Positions 1 through 12,498 of a stretch of DNA of 64,000 bases are shown here, piece by piece (the first letter of the stretch is position 1; each line of letters starts with the position of its first letter). The position numbers and the translations under genes were made by a program. The notes beneath the pieces are model-generated. The model ran no database searches. It was not told the DNA's origin and was given only the letters and a program-made list of their open reading frames with translations. This DNA comes from Hyaloscypha bicolor E (lineage: Eukaryota > Ascomycota > Leotiomycetes > Helotiales > Hyaloscyphaceae), in NCBI RefSeq assembly GCF_002865645.1, contig NW_020194708.1, positions 62,001 through 126,000 on the forward strand, written 5' to 3'.

Positions 1-1446
1 AAATAAAACCGGGAAATCCGAAATTTTAAAGCAGGTAATTCTATTAGTAAGATAGCCTATAATTAGGCTTTAATTCTTAAGGTCAAGTTTATAGTATTTA
101 GCCCTTCTAATACCTTTCTAGATATTAGACTCTAGGAGGCAATTAAGTACCTAGCTACTAAGCCTTATAAATATCTTATAAGAGTCAAGAAAAAATAAGA
201 GTTTTAAAGAAGTAATTTATTTAAACGGCTTCCCAGAATAGCTAATATAGTAATAGATAGTTATTAATAAGCCTATTAGTAAAGGCTTATTAGCAGGATT
301 ATGGCTATATCTACTAGTTAGCCCTTCTTTATTATACTTTTTCTTATTATTTTCCTTTACTTTTAATTCTTACTAATTACGAGCCTTAGTTAAAATACTT
401 TTCTAGAGCCTCGATTTCTTTTTTTTCTTCCTAGTAAAGGCGAGATCGTCTTCCTATATACTATAAAAAATATCTCTAGTAATAGTTCTTTAGAGACTTT
501 CCTTTTCCTTTCTTATCTACTTCTTCTTCTCCTTTTTTTCTCTTTTCTTCTTATCTTTTTAGAACTTGGCCTAATAAATATACTAATTTCTAGTATTTAC
601 CTCTTTAGTACTATTATTATTATTATTTCTCTTATTATTCTTAGAAGGGCAAGAGGCAAGAGGCTTTGGCTTTGGCTTATAGGTCTTCTATAGATACTTC
701 TTTTCTGAGTTGAATTCGGTCGGGCTTAAGGAGGGAAAGACAGTACTATAGTAGCTATAAAAAGGGCTAATACCCTTCTGCTTTTAGTACTTTTCATAGT
801 AGGCTATAGTATTATAATATATAAAGTCTTAGATAAGGTAGTTTTAAAGAGATTAGATTAAGAATAGAAATAAAAGGAAGTAAAAATAGTAATCTAGGAA
901 ATAAGAATATAATAGGAAAACCCCTTTATATTAAAGAATCGGTAGGACTATCTATTTCTATTTTGGATATAGATTCATACCGAGTTATCCTATAGTATAT
1001 CTTTATTTATTACTACCGGTTTCGGATATGCCTTTTACTAACTAGTAACTCTATATATATCCTTATTTATTACTACTAGTTTCGGATATATCTCCTGCCG
1101 GCCGGCTACTCCAAGTATATCCTTATTTAGTACTACCGGTTTCAGGTATACTTCCCATAAACTAGTAACTTCGTATATCTTGACTTATTTTTGCCGGTTT
1201 TAAATATACCTTTTACTAACTAGTTATTCCAAATATATTCTCTATAACTAATTCTCTAATCCGATATAATTCCGTTCTTCTATATATACCTTATATATAT
1301 AAAGCTAGTTATATATTAGTAAGAGTAGAAAGAAGGGGCAAAGGGGTATTATAGGTAGTAATACGGGGCTAGTATAACCTTATAAGAATAATTCAGAAAT
1401 ATTATAGTTAATTATATTATAAATTATCTATACTTAGAAATATGAT
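1..1446. repeat. AT-rich RIP-degraded block, no intact gene
   Basis: The sequence is dominated by TA-rich text with very few CA or TG dinucleotides, the footprint left by repeat-induced point mutation in ascomycetes. No reading frame of useful length survives on either strand. A stretch at about 350-700 is pyrimidine-rich and reads like a decayed charged coding region on the minus strand, but I cannot assign it. The block includes the tandem array listed separately. Confidence 0.75.
955..1260. repeat. Tandem array of about 60-bp units, four to five degenerate copies
   Basis: The phrase ATATCCTTATTTATTACTAC followed by CGGTTTCGGATATRCC and ACTAACTAGTAACTCTA recurs at a spacing of about 60 bases, with recognisable copies starting near 1000, 1058, 1117 and 1178 and a weaker one before them. 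Each unit carries a (C/A)CGGTTTC core. Copies differ mainly by C/T and G/A changes, as expected if RIP acted on the array. No coding role is apparent. Confidence 0.7.
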
Positions 1447-2008
1447 TTAATTATATATATAAGTCTTATAATAAATAGTAATAAAGGGACTTAAGTTAGG
1501 TATAGTTATACCTATAGAATGCGGTATTTTGGTTACGGGCGATTTTTGGTGGGGTGCATACGTGCCACAAACCAGACATTGAAGGTCGAAAACCAGATTC
1601 GAAAATCGCTTGGTCTTCTGATCCTTACGGCTTTCCGTACGCGCTGCGCCACAAAATGAATCATGTGCTGCAAGTGTCGGGCGCGCCTTGCGAAAGGCTA
1701 CCAGGCATCGAGCACTCTCATCCAACACTCCACTCTGGACTAGAATTGCGGAAATTGATCCAAACTTGACCTTTTCAGACACGGCAGACACAGGAGATCC
1801 TAAGCAGTCCGAAATCATGCGTCTTTTGGAGTTCAAAGGCCTGGCGAGTTCAGCCTCGTCCAGGTTACTCCCAATACCACTCCCGCATATGCAATACTCT
1901 CCCACACCTGGACAGATGACCAAGAGGTCACTTACCAGGATTTCATTAGTAATACCGGGGAGAGCAAGTCTAGCTATGGCAAGACTACCTTTTGTGGAGA
2001 ATAAGGAT
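1447..2008. other. Island of ordinary base composition, unidentified
   Basis: From about 1500 the text abruptly becomes GC-balanced and stays so to about 2000, between AT-rich DNA on both sides. The minus strand is open for 194 codons (1447-2031), but its AT-rich 3' end reads into RIP-like DNA and I recognise no domain; shorter frames on the plus strand overlap it. It may be a fragment of a repeated gene spared from mutation or a recent insertion. I would not call a gene here. Confidence 0.35.
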
Positions 2009-2254
2009 GGCCTATAATACTTCTGGGTCAATACGTACTGTACTAATAAGTCAGATACTGACGAGCTTTTGATAGCTATTAATTCTATGTCCCGCTGGTA
2101 TCAAAATGCGAAGAAATGCTATATATATCTTGCAGATATATTGGCCCCTAATTACAATAGAGATATTCAGCCAAGCCAGAATAATGGGAAGCGGCTTTCC
2201 GGGATAGTAGGTAGTTTACTCGAGGCTAGATACTTTAAGAACTTATTACTCTAG
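2009..2254 (+). pseudogene. HET-domain (heterokaryon incompatibility) gene fragment, RIP-decayed
   Basis: Translation from 2009 gives YFWVNTYCTNKSDTDELL followed by IAINSMSRWYQNAKKCYIYL, which aligns with the conserved HET block normally written WIDTCCIDK...ELSEAINSMFRWY...CYVYL. The changes D to N, C to Y and I to T are those expected from G-to-A and C-to-T mutation. The frame begins directly after a stop, lacks the N-terminal HET motif, and runs into RIP-degraded DNA by 2254, so only about 80 codons remain. HET proteins trigger cell death after fusion of unlike strains; this copy cannot function. The family assignment is firm and the boundaries are approximate. Confidence 0.75.
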
Positions 2255-5200
2255 TAATAGTTAAGTTTTTCTCTAAAGAAGATAAATAATTAGGTAATAA
2301 GTAATTACTCGAAAAGTTAACCCAAGAGATTACTAGAATTCTAATTCAAGCTCTATAAGGAAATTATAATATAATCGCATCCTCTACCTAAATAATTAAT
2401 AAATGACTTAAATATATCCCGAGAAAATCTAAAACTAGAAATAGCTTATTAAGCTATAAATATAATAATAGTACTATTTATATAATTAATTAGCTATAAG
2501 AGAGCTACTTATATCTAATTATAATTAGAAATATATTATTTGGAATTAATATATAACCTATAGCATTTTTAGTAAATATAGCCTTATCTAGAGCTATTCT
2601 TATTTCTATAAATAGCTCTAGGGATAAAGTATATTCTCGCTAACTTTTGTAGAAATAATATTAAGTCCTATAAGATAGAAAGAATATATTTACTTAATCT
2701 TATCTTTATATTACTAAAATATATCTTTCTAATCTTTAGCTTTACTATAGTATTATTACTTATAAAAGAAGGAAGTATCCCGTCTTTATACTAATAAATT
2801 ATACTCTTACTAGCTACTAGTTATTTTATAGTATCCTTAATAACCTTAAAAGTATCTCCTTATATCTTTATAGTTATATTATTTAATTAATACTAGAAAT
2901 GAAATTAAAGAGGCAGTTTTAAAGAAATAGGAGAACTAGAAGATAGTCTAGTAAATAAAGAAGAAATTAAGTAATATAGAAATTACTTTTATTAAATTAG
3001 TATTATTATTAAATATTATATATAAGCTCGTTTGAGATTTTAATATTATAATATTTTAGAAATTAATAACTTGATTTTATAGCTTATATAAAATAAGTAC
3101 TTTATATATATATCTAGTATATAAACTATAATATACTAATATATATTTAGTTCTAATATTTAATAGTAGCTAGATATTAGTATAAGCATTTAGTATAAAG
3201 CTTAATTTAAATTAATAAAATAGCCTAAAAGATACTAAATACGAGTTTAGCTATAATATATATTATTAGGGCTTACTAATTAAGTTATATCTAGTTATAT
3301 ATAAATATAAAAGCCTAGATAATTATAATTTCTATTAGTAATATTTTCTTCTAACTCTTAATATTATAAAGATAATATTCTCTAATAAGCCTAAATTATT
3401 TATTTTCTATTATTCTTAGAATAAATATAATCTTAGCTTCTTTAAATATAGTTATATAATTCTTTATTTTAGTAGCTTATAGAACTTATTTAAAGAATTC
3501 GTTTTCTATTAAATAGAATCTCTAATTTATTTTTATAGCCTTCTTAAATTTGACTATATTTACTAAATATTTTATAATACTTAGGATTTCGAAAAGTTAA
3601 TATTTATTAAGAATATATATTCTATTATTATATATTATTATAATAGCTCTCTTAATATAGTAATACTAGTCTATATAGTTATATATTAAGGCTCTAAGAA
3701 ATGCCTTAATTCGAGGTTCCCTATTTAAATATAAATCTGGTCTAGTATAAGATATTTCATTTATTTATTTAATAAATATAAATTTTAAGTTATATATCCG
3801 CTTTCTAAAATTATTACTTCTTAAAGTTTAATAAACCTTACTAATTAATAATAGTTTTATAAAAATTATTTCCTAAACTTATAATATTTTTTTATTACTA
3901 GAAATTCAAATCTCTAGCCCTTTATAGTCCAAGTTTCCTATATATACTAAACCCTAATTTATTTTTAATTTTAAAGTAATTAGTTAATTTTCTAAAGAAG
4001 TATATATCTAGTTAGGTACCTATAATAGAAGTAAAAGATTAGAGATAACTATAACTAATAATAGTATTTATAAGTTCTTTTAATAAAGTAGCTTATATTT
4101 TATAAAAATAATATAGACTTATTTTATACTAAAAAAGTAGTTTATAAGACTTTGGAACTCTGGATTATATATTTCTTTTACTAGATCTTAAAACGCGAAA
4201 ATGCGGTTTTGCGGATTTATTACTTTAAGGTAATAAGAATAATTAAGAATATAGATAAAAGAAATATTATTACTTTAAAAAATATACTTTTTAGTATTTT
4301 TAATTCTTATATCTAATAGTCTTATATTCTTTATATCTATAAGTTAAGTACTACTAGCTATATCTAATAAATTATTAGAAACCGGATTACTAAAGAAGCT
4401 AATAGAGTAAATAATAAGTATAATCTTTCTTTATAAAATAACCTAATTCCTAAAAATAAAATATAGCTTTCTTATAATAATAGCCTCTTAAAATACCTAG
4501 ACCCGTATAAATTATAGAAAGTAAAAGAATTCCTTATAGAGCTCCCAGATATTATTATTAAGATCTAAATAATTTCTAGAATTAATATAATTAGGCTAGT
4601 TAAAACTATTATAGAATTCTTCTAAAGTTATTAATAATTTTATATATATGTCTTATATGTTTTATATATGGCCCAAGCTAGATAAGTACTTCTAATACTT
4701 TAGAAAATATCTAATATATTATTTAAACCTATTATAATTATTCTATTATATCTTTATAATTAATATATATTATATCTGCCTATAAATATTAACTAAATAT
4801 ATATTTAAATTATAAATACTTTAGTATATAATAGAGATTAGATAAAATTCTTAGATAATTCTTTTTAGATAGCTATAGTTATATCTAATAATTTGAGTAT
4901 TATTAGAAGAGTCTTATATCTAAATTCAGGTTAGCTTAAAAGTAAAGATTTATAAATTAGAAGTTTTCTTACTTATATATAAAATCGTAATATAGTCTAG
5001 AACTAGGCAAAGAAATCTTTTCTTAAGCCTAATATGTTTTAATATATAATAAGGCTCCTTAATACTATTTCTAGAAAGCAAAATTAATATATAAATATCT
5101 TGAATATACTTTAATAAATAGTATTTATAATAAGAAAATAAAGCTTTCTTTATTATAAGTAAATTTCTACTAACTCTAGTAAGTATAATAAGCTCCTTAA

Positions 5201-8200
5201 TATTACTATTACTAGAACTAAAAGAGTATTATAGAAAATCGAAAGATTAATAAGTTCTTATTTTCGATTTTTAGTAATTCTAAAACTACTTATTACTAAG
5301 CTATTTATTAATTTATATAGCTATAACTATAATATAATTCAAGTAGTTACTTATCGAAAATAAATAGCTAGCTATAGAAAGTAGTATACTAATATTAGTA
5401 ATATTTTAGCCCTAATATTATAGTAGTAAAAATAAAGGAATTTAAGAATATTAAATTTACTTCTTGCCTTTCTTTAATTTTTGAATTATATTCTTGTTTT
5501 TTATATATAAGTTTATTCCTAAATATAGCTATAGAAATTAATGCCCTTAGGGCTATTACTAATTAGATTATATATTCGAATTCACTTAATTCTATAACCT
5601 GAGATATTAATTTCTCTTTATACTTACCTATTATAAAGGTTTATCTATATACCTAAAATATAAATATAAGTATTTCTTCTTTTTCTTTTTCTCTCTTTAT
5701 TAGATTAATTATTAAATTGACTTATAAATAGTTTTAAAATTATACTAATTAGTATTTGAGGGAAAAACAAGAAATTAAGGTTTGAAATAATAATAGCTAT
5801 AAAAAGAAAGCTCTTGTCTTTATAATAAACTCGAAATTAGAGATAATAGTAATTTATAAAATGAGAATTAAGACTTATATTCTTAATAAATCAAATAATA
5901 TACTTGCAAATATATAAAGTAATATTTTTCTTTCCTATATATTAGTATTATATTCTATAGGAAATATAATACTTACTCTTTTATCTCGGAAAATAACTAA
6001 TAAATATTATTAAGTATTAAGGATATCTAGATATACTTATATAAAAGTAATAATACTTTAAACTATTTAATTAGTAATAATTAGTTAGTATTTAAATACT
6101 ATTACTTTATACTCGTTTATATTAAGCTCTTTACTAAATCTAGTCTTATAAACCATATTTAGGCTAAATCCGTTATTAAAAACATATATTCCTATAGTAT
6201 TCTTATCCTAGTATTCTAGTAAGGGAGCTCTAATATACTTATAGGTTTGGGCTCTTTATTATATAAGATAAAGCCCCCGGAAAACAAGTTATATATTATG
6301 GCTATAATATATTAAGAAATATTTCAGGGTTTACTAATTTAGTACTATTTTAATATAATATTAATTTAAGAAAGTTAGTTATAGTTATAATAATACTTAT
6401 AAATATATACCTGAGTTATTTATATAGCTATAGTACTAATCTTTACTATAATTAAGAGCTATATAGTCGAGGATATAGTAGTAATAAAAACAAGATTACT
6501 AGTATTAGCTAGGAAACTTATAGGTAGTATTAATAGGAATTCAAGTAGTTAGAAAGTATATAAAAGTCCTTATTTTAAAGAGCCAAAGTTAGCTATCTTA
6601 TTAAGAATTAAAGAACCTATAAATATAAGTAAATCTTTTCTTTTCTATTAGAAAACCCGCTTATAAAATACAGGATTCTTAAATCCAAATTATAGGAAAT
6701 ATAGTAATAATAAATAAAGTTACTAAAAATATAACTAGGGTAGTTCCTTAGGCTAATTATTATAAGCTTCTTATTCCGGTAACTTAATATTTTCTAATAT
6801 ATATAGTAATAGGTTTAGGATATATATATAGTAAAGAAGAGCTATTTAATAGAAAAGTAAAAGAGATATATTTATTAGCTAATCTTAAGAAAAAGACTAT
6901 AAATAGAAATAGTTTAATATTTGTAATAATATAAGGCTTTGAATTATTAATTTATAAGATTTATATATGGCTTATTAAGAAGTTAATAATAGTAGTATAA
7001 TAGGAAAAAGGCTAGTATCTTATTTATACTATGAAATTTGGCTACTATATTAGGGCTTTAGTTATAATTTATTAAATAAAGTCAAAAGATATATAGTTTT
7101 AATATTCTTTCTTAACTTAATATAAAGATCCCGAGAAATTTTAAAGTTTAAAACCCGGGTCCGAATTAGACTTATATTATGTTATTAATATAATAATATA
7201 TATTTACTAAGTTTATTTATTATATAAGAGCGGTTTTTTAATAAGAAACTAAAAATATAAGACTATAATTAATATATATACTATTAACTAAAGTATATTC
7301 TAATTATAATAGCTAGTATTATATAGTTAATATAAATATGGTTTTAGCTAAAGGAATTGGTTTTAGCTAAGGTTCCAAGCTATAGTTTAAACCAAGCTTG
7401 CTTCTAAAGCTCGGTATTTTAGTAGTCTTAGCTATACCTACTTATCTACTACTATACCTCACTTCTTCTCTCTTTAACTTTAAATTCTCAAGATATAGGA
7501 AATTATTAATCTTTAAGCCTCATTCTATTACTTTATTCCTGCCGTTATACTAATAAGGAATTATTTTAATAAAGAATTAGTTTTCTTTTAACTTTAATAT
7601 TATTTTAAAGTAAATAACTCAATTCTCTAAATTCTATAGGATATTAGATATTTCTTTCTTATAACTTAATTATATTTCCCCTGCCTAGTATATTAAAAAA
7701 TAATTAAGGCTAATTAATTAGAATTAATTATAATTAATTATAATTAAATATAATTTAATTAGCTTGATTTTTATTATAATTAATTATAATTATTATATAA
7801 TAATATAAAAGTATACTTTCTTAGGTATTTTCAAAAATTATTAAATAATTAATAGCTATATTAATAGAATATAAATAAAATCTATAAAGCATATATAAGA
7901 ATATAAAATTAGTCTAAATCCAAAATAATAAACTAGTTTTTATTACCTGCTACTAGTTATATAATGCCATTGCACGTGACTTAGTATATGGCTAGTACTT
8001 CCTTAGCCTGGCAGATAGCCTTAAGCTTAATTCAAGCTCTTTACTACTATTATAATATTACCTTATCTTAATAGTTTTCTTCTTTAGAAATCTCTTTCTC
8101 TTTTTCCTTCTTATTTTCTTATTTTCTTATTTTCTTATTTTCTTATTTCTTTTTCCTTAATTACTATAAAGGTTTATTTATAGCTCTTTTATTAGTAACA

Positions 8201-8480
8201 GGAAATTACTAGAAATTAAGGAGGTTCTAGTGCCTTTAGCTTTGCTTACTAATTAGTACTAGGGCTGGTTTAGTAAAGAGCGCCTTTAGTAATACCGAAT
8301 ACGGCTAGCCCAGACCTTATTTTAGCCTTATCTCGGCTTCCAAAGCTCCAGAGTCATGTACATAGCCACGTGATAAATCTAATTAATTATCTTTGATTAT
8401 CTTTGATTATAATTAAGTATAATTTGATTAGCTTGATTTTGACTTGATTTGATTTTAGTAGGGGGTTCTAATCAAATCAA
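2255..8480. repeat. RIP-degraded repetitive DNA, about 6.2 kb
   Basis: Extremely AT-rich, almost free of CA/TG dinucleotides, with stops in all frames. Some segments read as decayed protein when stops are ignored; for example the minus strand of about 3400-3750 gives a long basic stretch without stops in several pieces. I could not tie these to a transposon family. From about 7690 to 8480 the composition softens and short variants of TAATTAATTATAATTA and TTTGATTA repeat. I see no functional gene. Confidence 0.7.
8110..8149. repeat. Microsatellite, 8-bp unit TTATTTTC, about five copies
   Basis: The unit TTATTTTC is repeated head to tail about five times inside a pyrimidine-rich stretch. It lies within the AT-rich block just before composition returns to normal. 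Confidence 0.85.
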
Positions 8481-8738
8481 ACCTAATCATTTGACATACT
8501 GCCCCGCCGGGGCTGCTGGTCCTACGAGCCCGTGCCACTGCCACCGCCAGTGCCCTATAACTGGGTCGGTCTAGCCTACATTAGGGCAGGCGTCCTTAGA
8601 GGCTCGGGGAGCCGCGCTGCCGACTACCGAGATTAAAACACACCGTAGTGCCCTCTTCCTACCCCCTTTCTCTCTTCCTTCTTTATGTCTCTCGCACAGC
8701 CACAGCCTCACCAGCCTCGCTGTAACCTCCGCACCGCA

Positions 8739-9490
8739 ATGTCGTTCGGCTACGGAATCGGCGACTTTGTGCTCCTTACCCAGCTGGCCTGGCAAGTTGT
8801 ACAGAACTCGCGAAAAGCATGCGGCGCTCACGAGGAGCTGACCTACTCAGCCACGAGCTTACACCGCATACTCCGGCGACTGGAGGTCGAAGTTTCGAAG
8901 TCCGACTCGATCCTCAGCCAAAGCGATGAGGGGGCCGATCGAAGGGGGCAATTGGCGCAACTTTTGGGGGACTGCCATCGGGTTTAAGGACGCTGTCCAA
9001 GATCTTGGACAAGTACAATACGTTATCGGACAAGAGGAGAAGCGTTACAAAGCTCTGAAAGAAAGTCAAGTTCGGTAACGGAGAGATGCTGGATTTGGCG
9101 GATATCAGACTCAAGATCTGCACTTACACGTCTTTATTAACTTTGCATATCAACCTGCTTTCGATGGGCTCGCAAGGGAAAGTAGAATCTTTCATGGAAT
9201 CGCAGGGGGAAGAGGTTAGAGAAATACGACGGGCCTTGAATTATATCACGGTGATGATGCAGGCAAAGGCACCAAAGGCTGGAGAGGGATCGATCCTAAC
9301 GTCTTATGCCGAAGACGATAAGGCAATATGGAAAGACTTCCGGAGAGAACTGATTTAGGAAGGGTTTTCAAGTGATGTTCTTCGGAAGCATATAAAGACT
9401 ATCAAAGAATATGCCATAGAGCTTGGCAATCGGGGCGCATTAGATGATGTTGAAGATATTACGGAGAGAGATGTGTCCCTGTAGCACATA
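8739..9490 (+). pseudogene. Broken gene of the fungal MSFGYGIGDF-type N-terminal-domain family
   Basis: The start at 8739 gives MSFGYGIGDFVLLTQLAWQV, the typical opening of a large fungal family carrying a STAND/NLR-like N-terminal helical domain of unknown function. The frame is open for about 82 codons, then breaks at about 8985, where the text GTTTAAGG reads as a stop but continues in the neighbouring frame (RTLSKILDKYNTLSDKRRSV), as if one base had been lost. That frame then meets TGA at 9056, where the family pattern suggests a tryptophan, continues through GNGEMLDLADI and REIRRALNYI, and meets TAG at 9356 before a readable tail (EGFSSDVLRKHIKTIKEYAI). One frameshift plus two or more stops make this a pseudogene. 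A related protein with an apparently intact start lies 2.2 kb downstream at 10972. Confidence 0.75.
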
Positions 9491-9803
9491 GACATTGATA
9501 GGCATATCGCCATCGATAATAGCCATCTCTTGCATCTGCATCATGTTAGTAATAGTTGAGGCAGAGGGCCTTGCAGAAGCAGATGAATGTCGAAGAAAGC
9601 GTTCGGAAGCTTACCAACTCATACTGATGCGTACTGACAAAAAAGACCGTCTCGCAGCTTCCAGGTATTGTTTTCACTTCCAGCCAATACTTTGGCCGGG
9701 TTCTAGATCCAGATACGCACACTTCTTCGAGCCAGTTCGGGACCTTACCATCTGTCCAAGTTCTTAGAAGCCTGCTAAAAACACCCCGTTCTGTCCTGAT
9801 ATT

Positions 9804-10379
9804 CTAAATCGGTGATTTCCGCCTCGCTATAGGGATAAACATTTGCATGCCGACGGAGTTTGCTCGTCCAGTGTCCTCAATCTTTGTTTTCAGGATATTG
9901 ACAATGAATCCCTCGCCAGCGTAACCAACTGCTTGATCCCGGCCTCGATGAGTCGCGCGTGGAGTTGAATCAACAGATTTCTTCCGGCCAGTTGAAGACA
10001 ACCAGATGTGCTCTCCTCGGCTGGTGATGCCCGCCTGATTGTCAATAATGTTGCGATGACCATCGATCAGATGAGGTTCATAATCGTTCGAACCATTGTT
10101 CTCATTGTTCATTCCAACATGTCCATCCGAGACCTGGTGCCCAGCGTACCCGTCGTGATTCTCTTCGCTCACTTCTGGATCCTCTCTTGCCTTCTGCTCA
10201 GACTCCTGAAGTTCCGTCCCGAGCTTAGACCCCTCCTCAGACTCCACTTGCGACTTCTTTTCTGACTCTTCCTGCGACTCAGCCTCGAGCTCCTCGTTCG
10301 ACTCGTTCCCCGAATCTATTTCAGCCCGTCCTTCAACCTCGTCAGTCCAACTTGTGGTATGCAGTGAAGACAGCCACAA
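9804..10379 (-). CDS. Doubtful acidic low-complexity open frame
   Basis: The minus strand is open for 191 codons with a Glu/Ser-rich segment (runs such as EELEAESQEESEKKSQVESE) and an Asn-rich middle. The frame has no ATG at its beginning (the first codon is TTG) and the first methionine comes about 90 codons in. No domain is recognised. It may be an exon of an unrecognised gene, or a chance frame opposite decayed plus-strand sequence belonging to the pseudogene just upstream. I keep it only because the base composition is ordinary and the stretch is long. Confidence 0.2.
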   Translation of the reverse strand: MWLSSLHTTSWTDEVEGRAEIDSGNESNEELEAESQEESEKKSQVESEEGSKLGTELQESEQKAREDPEVSEENHDGYAGHQVSDGHVGMNNENNGSNDYEPHLIDGHRNIIDNQAGITSRGEHIWLSSTGRKKSVDSTPRATHRGRDQAVGYAGEGFIVNILKTKIEDTGRANSVGMQMFIPIARRKSPI

Positions 10380-10971
10380 GTCTGCCCGTCGGTCTGCCTC
10401 GCTAAAGCCTGCAGGCTCTCAATATATCATATCAATTGATCATCTGATCTGAAAAGAACACTGACTGGAAAGAGAGCTTCTGACATTTTGCAAGAAATTT
10501 ATCCCGATAAAGAAGACTTTATATCCCAACATTTGAGGGGAAGAAACGAAGCGCAACATAAAGTTCAACAATCACTTGATACACGGAGTAATACGAAAAA
10601 GCTTTCGATGAGGAGTCGGAGTAGATGACTGGTAAAATAGTCGGGAATGATATCAATATTGTTATTTCATCATAGCATTCTCAATAAAGTTGCACTAATG
10701 TTACAGTTTGGATCCCCCAATTAATGGCCAGTGGTAACCTTATACTGAGTCTCGAATCTAAGCCTTCCGTTCCAGGCTTCCGACCAAGGGTCGAGATATG
10801 CTCTAACCCCTGTGTCTCTATCAATCTTGAACACGCGTAGGGGCAGAGCCCAATGAGGGGCCGCCGGCATTATGCAGACATCCAATTCAGCCCCGTCATC
10901 TCAACCTCAAATTTTCGCCACACCAACATTCCCACCAGTTTGAGGTGTTGCTAACTTACAAAATATCACAG
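10380..10971. other. Intergenic region upstream of the 10972 gene
   Basis: Ordinary composition with no supported frame. The last 100 bases are pyrimidine-rich and lead to the start context CACAGATGTCG of the next gene, which fits a fungal core promoter. Nothing else is recognised. Confidence 0.4.
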
Positions 10972-12480
10972 ATGTCGTTCGGATGGTCGGCCGGTGGCAT
11001 TGCGACAGCCGTCAAGCTGATATACAGCCTAATCCAGGCTCTCAACAGCTGCGACGGTGCGGCGAGCGATTACCGCGAGGCTGTAGGCTTTCTTCGAGAC
11101 TTAAACCGCACTCTAGATCCATTACAGAGTTTTGCTGCGTGGCGTGCTTATCCTTCCTACGCCAAGGACATCGAGGAACAGGTCGCTCAGGTCCGAGAGC
11201 CCGTGGAAAGTTTTCTGAAGGCTGTGACGAAGTTTGAGCCTTCTCTTAGACAATATGCATCGTCAGCTTACCATCGCGATGTTTTCAAGAAACTGCACTG
11301 GCATATTCTGGTATCTAAGAAAGTGCTCGCACTGAGAAAAAGGGTCGAGTCGCATATGAGGATCATTGATACACTTGTGCAACGATTAACATTGTCAGTC
11401 CCTGCGGTTTTCCTTCTGTTTAACGATGAGAAGAGAGCTGATTGCAAGTCAAGGGACATCGTATCAACCATTCAAACTCAACTGCCTCGGGATTTACGAA
11501 CGGTAGTTGACGACGCTCTTCGCCCAGATCTGATGAATCTTCTTCGGGAGAATCTTCTTCCACTCCATGAGAAGCTACTCGCGAATGTCAAAGATGAACA
11601 CGATATGCAATATGAGAGGCTCGCTGCGAAGACGTTTGAATGCTATGAAGGGCTGTCCTCCGATGTCCAGTGGATCAAGCAGAATATTGGCAAGCCTTCC
11701 CAAATTCAAGAGGAAATCAACTCTGCTCTATCGGGAAGTAATTCATCACGAAAGCTTCAACCGAAACGAGGTGGCATTCAGGGTGATATTGGTGAGGAAA
11801 GGGAAGAAAGTCTCCGAGATATGTAAGGGATATCATATTCTTCTTTACAACAACAGCTAACATAGGGAGATACTACCTAGTGTTCCTATACCTGGGACTG
11901 TTCTTGAAGAATCTCTTGTAGGTCATTCCATTCCTCAGATGGAGACTTTCCCCCACTTACATACCAAAATAATAGATTAGCGTTGTCACGACTGGTCATA
12001 CCTTCTAGAGCCTTGATGCCAACACTGCTCGCAAAGTATAACATTTCATTCTTGGATGCTCTCGGAAGATCGCCACGAATCTTGCCTTATGAATTTTTTC
12101 AATCGCTCGAAGTGAGTTCTTGGACATTTGACATCTATCTCAAACTAATGCGCAGGGTATTAGATCCTACAAGCATTCGTTAAACACGAATTCCGATTCC
12201 TCCCGGGCTCTTCGTTGGTTCATAGAGGGGACTATCTTTTGATAAGTTCGATTGGGGAGCGCGTTTTAACGACAGCAAATTCGAACACGCTACTCCGCCG
12301 TGGGTCGACAGTGACCATGTCGGTGGTTAGTCGCAAGTTACCAGAGAGTAGTTCGGATAGTGCAACTTTTCAGTGCCCGCAGGAAGGTTGCACTGGACAG
12401 CTACAGAGCTCAGCAACCTCAAGATGGTCAACATGGTGCGCAATATTCAGCGAAGTAAGGTTGTCACCATACTGCTAACA
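10972..12480 (+). CDS. Fungal N-terminal-domain protein with ubiquitin-like segment, multi-exon
   Basis: The first exon starts at 10972 (MSFGWSAGGIATAVKLIYSL) and runs to 11822. It matches the helical N-terminal domain found on many fungal STAND/NLR-like proteins and on stand-alone regulators of unknown function, followed by basic, coiled-coil-like helices. A first intron is well supported: donor GTAAGG at 11823, branch GCTAAC, acceptor ATAG at 11865. A later exon encodes ISFLDALGRSPRILPYEFF, the hallmark opening of a ubiquitin-like domain common in this family; a GTGAGT donor follows at about 12113 and the frame resumes after TTAG near 12153 (ILQAFVKHEFRFLPG). After GSTVTMSVV a CPQEGC motif suggests the start of a zinc-binding segment. 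I could not settle the splice joining this to the frame at 12499, so the 3' end is approximate and the next feature may be the same gene. Function unknown. Confidence 0.55.
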
Positions 12481-12498
12481 CCGCTTAGTCCTATTTGC

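Noticed and set aside
1447..2031. 194-codon minus-strand frame as a real gene
   Set aside because: Unrecognised product whose end runs into AT-rich degraded DNA; it also overlaps the start of the HET relic on the other strand.
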